Positions 20,654 through 23,348 of a stretch of 23,348 bases of DNA are shown piece after piece. Below the pieces are notes generated by a model. That model ran no database searches and was not told where the DNA came from. It saw only the letters and a list, made by a program, of their open reading frames with translations. The DNA is taken from assembly GCA_002344885.1 (NCBI GenBank), contig DDUQ01000120.1, forward strand, positions 1 to 23,348, written 5' to 3'. Position numbers and translations under genes: made by a program. How positions within the stretch are numbered: position 1 is the stretch's first letter; every line of letters begins with the position of its first letter. Origin of the DNA: Comamonadaceae bacterium UBA2334. Its GTDB lineage: Bacteria > Pseudomonadota > Gammaproteobacteria > Burkholderiales > Burkholderiaceae_C.

Positions 20654-21739
20654 TCACCCCCGCCGCGACTTGACCACCGACACGGCCAGCGTGATCACCG
20701 TCAGGGGCAGCACGAATGCCCACATCACGTAGCTGAACGTTTGCAGGGCTTCGTGCTGTTGCGCGGCCAGAATGAGGTAGCTGACGTAGGCCACGTAGTA
20801 CCCGGCAAACACACCACCTTCCCAGCGGGCAATTTCGCCGCCTGTGGCGAACATGGGCAGGCAGGCCACGGCCACCGCCAGCATGACCCAGACATCCAGC
20901 GCCAGCAGCGAAGGTGCCACCGTGAGGCCCGCGCCACTGGCCACCAGACCGCTGATACCCAGACACCCCAGGATGTTGAAGATGTTGCTGCCCACCACGT
21001 TGCCCACCGCCATGTCGCGCTCGCCCTTGATGGCCGCAGTGATCGACGTGGCCACCTCCGGCATGGACGTGCCCGCTGCCACGATGGTGAGGGCAATGAC
21101 CACGTCGCTCACGCCCAGCGCCTTGGCAAACGCCACGGCAGCGGTCACCAGCCAGTCTGACCCCACCACGAGCAGCGCCAGGCCCACAGCAATCAGCGCC
21201 AGTTGAGCGGGAAGCCTGGCGTCCCATGCACCTTGGACCAGCGGTTCAAGCTCCCCGGCAAGCTCATCATCCGCTGCCGCCACAGCCGCGCTTTCCCGCC
21301 GCGACTGCACCACCAGAAACCCGGTGTAGCCCACCATCAATGCCAGCAGCAGGCCTGCCTCCCACTGGGCCAGCAGGCCGTCGTGCACCAGCCACACCAT
21401 CAACAGCGAGATGCCGACCATGAAAGGGACCTCCTGCCGGATGAGCTGCCGATTGACCACCAGCGGCACGATGAGCGCGCTGACCCCCAGGATGAACAGC
21501 ACATTGAAAATGTTGCTGCCCACCACATTGCCCACGGCCATGTCGGTCTTGCCCTCCAGCACCGATGCGACAGACACCGCCACCTCTGGCGCGCTGGTGC
21601 CGAAGGCCACCACCGTCAGGCCAACCACCAGGGGTGAAATGCCCAGCGACAAGGCCAGCTTGCCTGCGCCGCGCACCAGCAGGTTGGCCCCCGCCACCAA
21701 CGCGACCAGACCGGCCACAAACAGCAGTACGTTCATCAT
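20654..21739 (-). CDS. Na+/Ca2+-exchanger-family antiporter (YrbG-like)
   Basis: Inner-membrane cation exchanger of 361 residues with about ten transmembrane helices and the two inverted alpha repeats of the CaCA family. Repeat 1 has VAFGTSAPE (44-52) and GNVVGSNIFN (70-79); repeat 2 has AAGTSMPE (221-228) and GNVVGSNIFN (246-255). The ion-coordinating glutamates E52 and E228 are present. A charged loop (about 147-175) separates the halves. Start ATGATG at 21734-21739, preceded by GAAGGAAA. Whether it moves Ca2+/Na+ or Ca2+/H+ cannot be read from sequence. It stands between the MOSC gene (convergent) and the FAD oxidoreductase on the same strand. Confidence 0.93.
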   Translation of the reverse strand: MMNVLLFVAGLVALVAGANLLVRGAGKLALSLGISPLVVGLTVVAFGTSAPEVAVSVASVLEGKTDMAVGNVVGSNIFNVLFILGVSALIVPLVVNRQLIRQEVPFMVGISLLMVWLVHDGLLAQWEAGLLLALMVGYTGFLVVQSRRESAAVAAADDELAGELEPLVQGAWDARLPAQLALIAVGLALLVVGSDWLVTAAVAFAKALGVSDVVIALTIVAAGTSMPEVATSITAAIKGERDMAVGNVVGSNIFNILGCLGISGLVASGAGLTVAPSLLALDVWVMLAVAVACLPMFATGGEIARWEGGVFAGYYVAYVSYLILAAQQHEALQTFSYVMWAFVLPLTVITLAVSVVKSRRG

Positions 21740-21797
21740 GGTTGAATGTTTCCTTCGCCTTGATCAGACAGGCAGCATACCCGTTGCGTGTGGCCCT

Positions 21798-21827
21798 GCA
21801 CGCCCCGGCGCCCGAAGCGCCGCGTGC
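21798..21827 (-). terminator. GC-rich hairpin after the FAD oxidoreductase gene
   Basis: GCACG pairs with CGTGC, and CGGCGC with GCGCCG, giving 11 base pairs with a 3-nt bulge; the loop on the minus strand is TTCGG. It starts 46 bp after the oxidoreductase stop. There is no U-run, so it may be a Rho-dependent end, an RNA 3' stabiliser, or a leader structure for the antiporter. Confidence 0.4.
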
Positions 21828-21872
21828 GCACGAGGTCAATCGGGCAGCAACGCTCGCATGTTCAACCCTGCG

Positions 21873-23348
21873 TCACACCGCCCGGCCACTGCCCGCGAGG
21901 TGCCCGAGCGTGAACGCCTCTTCAAACACCGAGTAGCCCACCCAATCGCTGTGTGCGAATGACAGCGCTGAAGAACTCGATAGCAACAAATCCGTCAATA
22001 ACGAGCGGTGGATGGCAATTTTACTCATCATGCCAGGCACGGGCATGGCCATGGCGTGTCCGTAGCGGGCCACGCTGACCTGGGTGGTCTGGCGGGCCAG
22101 GTCGGGGTGGGGGGCGGCCAGCTCGGCCAGCGTCAGGTCGCGCCAGTGTGTCCACGGTTGTGTCAGCAAGGCCTGACGTGCCGTGGGGTCGTCACCCAGA
22201 GCGCGGTAATGCGTCAGCACGGTGGGGCCGCGCGTGGGCGACAGGCGCTGGTGCGTGGCATCAACATAGCCCAGCCCGCTGTGCAACGACGGGTCGGTCT
22301 GCGGCAAGGGGCAAACCACGTTGTCCCACGCCGGCGCGGCCCCGCCGGCATCGTGCAGGGGCTGGCGCAGGTGCCAGTTCGTGACCACCCACGGCGCATA
22401 GCGCGTGTGCTGCGCCGCCTGCGCCAACATCTGCCGAACCGGTGGCGAAGCGTTCACGACCACCCGCGCCGCCACCAGCACCGGCAAGGCGACGATGCAG
22501 TGCCGGGCCACCCAGCGCTCAAGCTGGCCGGTGGCGGTGTTGAACGCCAGCACACTCACACCCTGTCGCCTGTGCTCGATGCGCAGCACCACCTGCCCGG
22601 TGTGGAGACGCTCACCCAGCGGCTCGGCCAGTCGGCGGGTCAGCCAGCCGTTGCCTTCGGGCCAGGTGAGCACCGGCTCGGCCTCGGCATCGGCGCTGTC
22701 ATCGCCGGGGGCGTGGAAGCCGTGGCGGCTGGCGAAGTAATGGATGCCCGCCCAGGCCGACACGGTGTCGGTGCCTGCACCGTACTCGTCACGGCAGCAA
22801 TAGTCCAGGTACCAGCGCAGGTAGGGGTCGTTCAACCCATGCTGGGCCAGCCAGCTTAAAAAAACATGAGCACCCAACAACTGCTGATCAAGCGGCAGAG
22901 GCCATTTTTGTACAGGAACCGTGTACAACGAACGCACCTGGGCCTGCCGCACCAACTGGGCGAACCGCCGGTATTGCGCCAGGGTCGGTTCGCCCACATC
23001 CGCCACGGGCAGCAGGCCAGGCTGCCAGTGGCCATTGAGGTACAGGCGCTCTTGCGGGCTGTGGCACAGGTGGCGCTCGTCGTACGCCCAGCGGCCCGCC
23101 ACGCGCTGGCGCACGCCCAGTTCCTCCAGCAGGTGCTGCACATGGGGCGCATGGTCACCGGGCACCGGCAGGTAGTGCGCGCCCAGCGGGCAAGGCAGGC
23201 CGCCCAGCTCACCGGCGCGGGCGTTGCCACCGGGCTGGCCTTCCAGTTCCAGCAGGGCAAAGTCGTCGTGCCCGCGCAGCCGCAGGGCCCGTGCGGCTGC
23301 CAGCCCCGCCACGCCGCCACCGGCAATGAGGGTGCGCACCCGACGGGT
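21873..23348 (-). CDS. FAD-dependent oxidoreductase (amine oxidase/phytoene desaturase-like), 5' end open at the edge
   Basis: Flavoprotein of at least 488 residues. The dinucleotide-binding motif TLIAGGGVAGLAAARALR and the acidic end of strand 2, LLELEGQPGGNAR, sit at the N-terminus. GAHYLPVPG and RWYLDYCCRDEYG are family landmarks, and VGYSVFEEAFTLGHLAG near the C-terminus forms the second flavin-binding part. The first possible start in the window is a GTG at 23337-23339, but the frame is open to the edge (TRRVRT...), and related proteins often carry an N-terminal signal, so the true start may be outside. Two AT-rich stretches, at 22856-22913 and about 21961-22020, resemble short repeat elements read through in frame. 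Substrate unknown. Confidence 0.85.
   Translation of the reverse strand, partial: TRRVRTLIAGGGVAGLAAARALRLRGHDDFALLELEGQPGGNARAGELGGLPCPLGAHYLPVPGDHAPHVQHLLEELGVRQRVAGRWAYDERHLCHSPQERLYLNGHWQPGLLPVADVGEPTLAQYRRFAQLVRQAQVRSLYTVPVQKWPLPLDQQLLGAHVFLSWLAQHGLNDPYLRWYLDYCCRDEYGAGTDTVSAWAGIHYFASRHGFHAPGDDSADAEAEPVLTWPEGNGWLTRRLAEPLGERLHTGQVVLRIEHRRQGVSVLAFNTATGQLERWVARHCIVALPVLVAARVVVNASPPVRQMLAQAAQHTRYAPWVVTNWHLRQPLHDAGGAAPAWDNVVCPLPQTDPSLHSGLGYVDATHQRLSPTRGPTVLTHYRALGDDPTARQALLTQPWTHWRDLTLAELAAPHPDLARQTTQVSVARYGHAMAMPVPGMMSKIAIHRSLLTDLLLSSSSALSFAHSDWVGYSVFEEAFTLGHLAGSGRAV
22856..22913 (+). repeat. Possible short repeat inside the FAD oxidoreductase gene
   Basis: AAGCGGCAGAGGCCATTTTT (22890-22909), with the AT-rich TTAAAAAAACATGAG at its left, closely resembles, from memory, an intergenic repeat common in Comamonadaceae (AAGCGCTAGAGGCC followed by T-rich DNA). 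It is much more AT-rich than the gene around it and stays in frame. I see no flanking direct repeat. Confidence 0.3.

Noticed and set aside
20654..23348. Antiporter plus FAD oxidoreductase as a linked functional system
   Set aside because: They are on the same strand, but 133 bp and a strong hairpin separate them, and no pathway links them.
1..23348. tRNA, rRNA, riboswitch or prophage attachment site
   Set aside because: No cloverleaf-like sequence, rRNA segment, known riboswitch core, integrase or transposase gene was seen on either strand by eye.

Overview
The window reads as a chromosomal segment of a GC-rich betaproteobacterium, most likely of the family Comamonadaceae (Hydrogenophaga/Rhodoferax/Acidovorax-like). 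The reasons are the recA-recX and sucC neighbourhood, the wording of the protein sequences, the bacterial SET-domain gene beside birA, a GlyGly-CTERM protease, and short AT-rich hairpin repeats of a kind I remember from that family. This placement rests on recall, not on a database search. I see no rRNA, tRNA, CRISPR array, prophage or transposase.

Layout, left to right. 1-665 (-): 5' part of sucC, running off the left edge. 878-1810 (+): argC, divergent from sucC and convergent with recX. 1845-3435 (-): recA-recX with LexA-type sites upstream. 3560-4048 (+): a MarR-type regulator, divergent from recA. 4168-6304 (+): an OmpR-type response regulator and an overlapping TctE-like sensor kinase. 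6403-9108 (-): DNA topoisomerase III. 9169-11477 (+): a compact operon of a SET-domain methyltransferase, biotin protein ligase and a SPOR-like protein. 11446-13176 (-): a secreted S8 protease whose 3' end overlaps the SPOR gene. 13479-15542 (-): transketolase. 15722-16744 (+): a lipoprotein with a Pro-Ala tether and a strong terminator. 16834-19537 (+): a translationally coupled speD-murU-pepP operon. 19598-20631 (+): a VOC protein and a MOSC protein. 20654-21739 (-): a Na+/Ca2+-type antiporter. 21873 to the right edge (-): an FAD-dependent oxidoreductase, open at the edge.

Most genes are housekeeping: TCA cycle, arginine synthesis, recombination and SOS, pentose phosphate pathway, biotin attachment, peptidoglycan recycling, peptide turnover. 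No complete new multi-gene system is evident.

The most unusual signal is a family of short (about 50-70 bp) AT-rich elements. One copy lies between the sensor kinase and topB. One lies at the 3' end of transketolase, where it supplies the stop codon and probably the terminator. One lies inside murU as a 54-bp, in-frame insertion flanked by a perfect 8-bp direct repeat. Further possible copies lie inside the FAD oxidoreductase gene. Other points worth checking are a perfect 18-bp palindrome upstream of argC, two adjacent LexA-like sites at recA with different spacing, a GlyGly-CTERM sorting tail on the S8 protease, and a SpeD without SpeE coupled to a cell-wall recycling gene.
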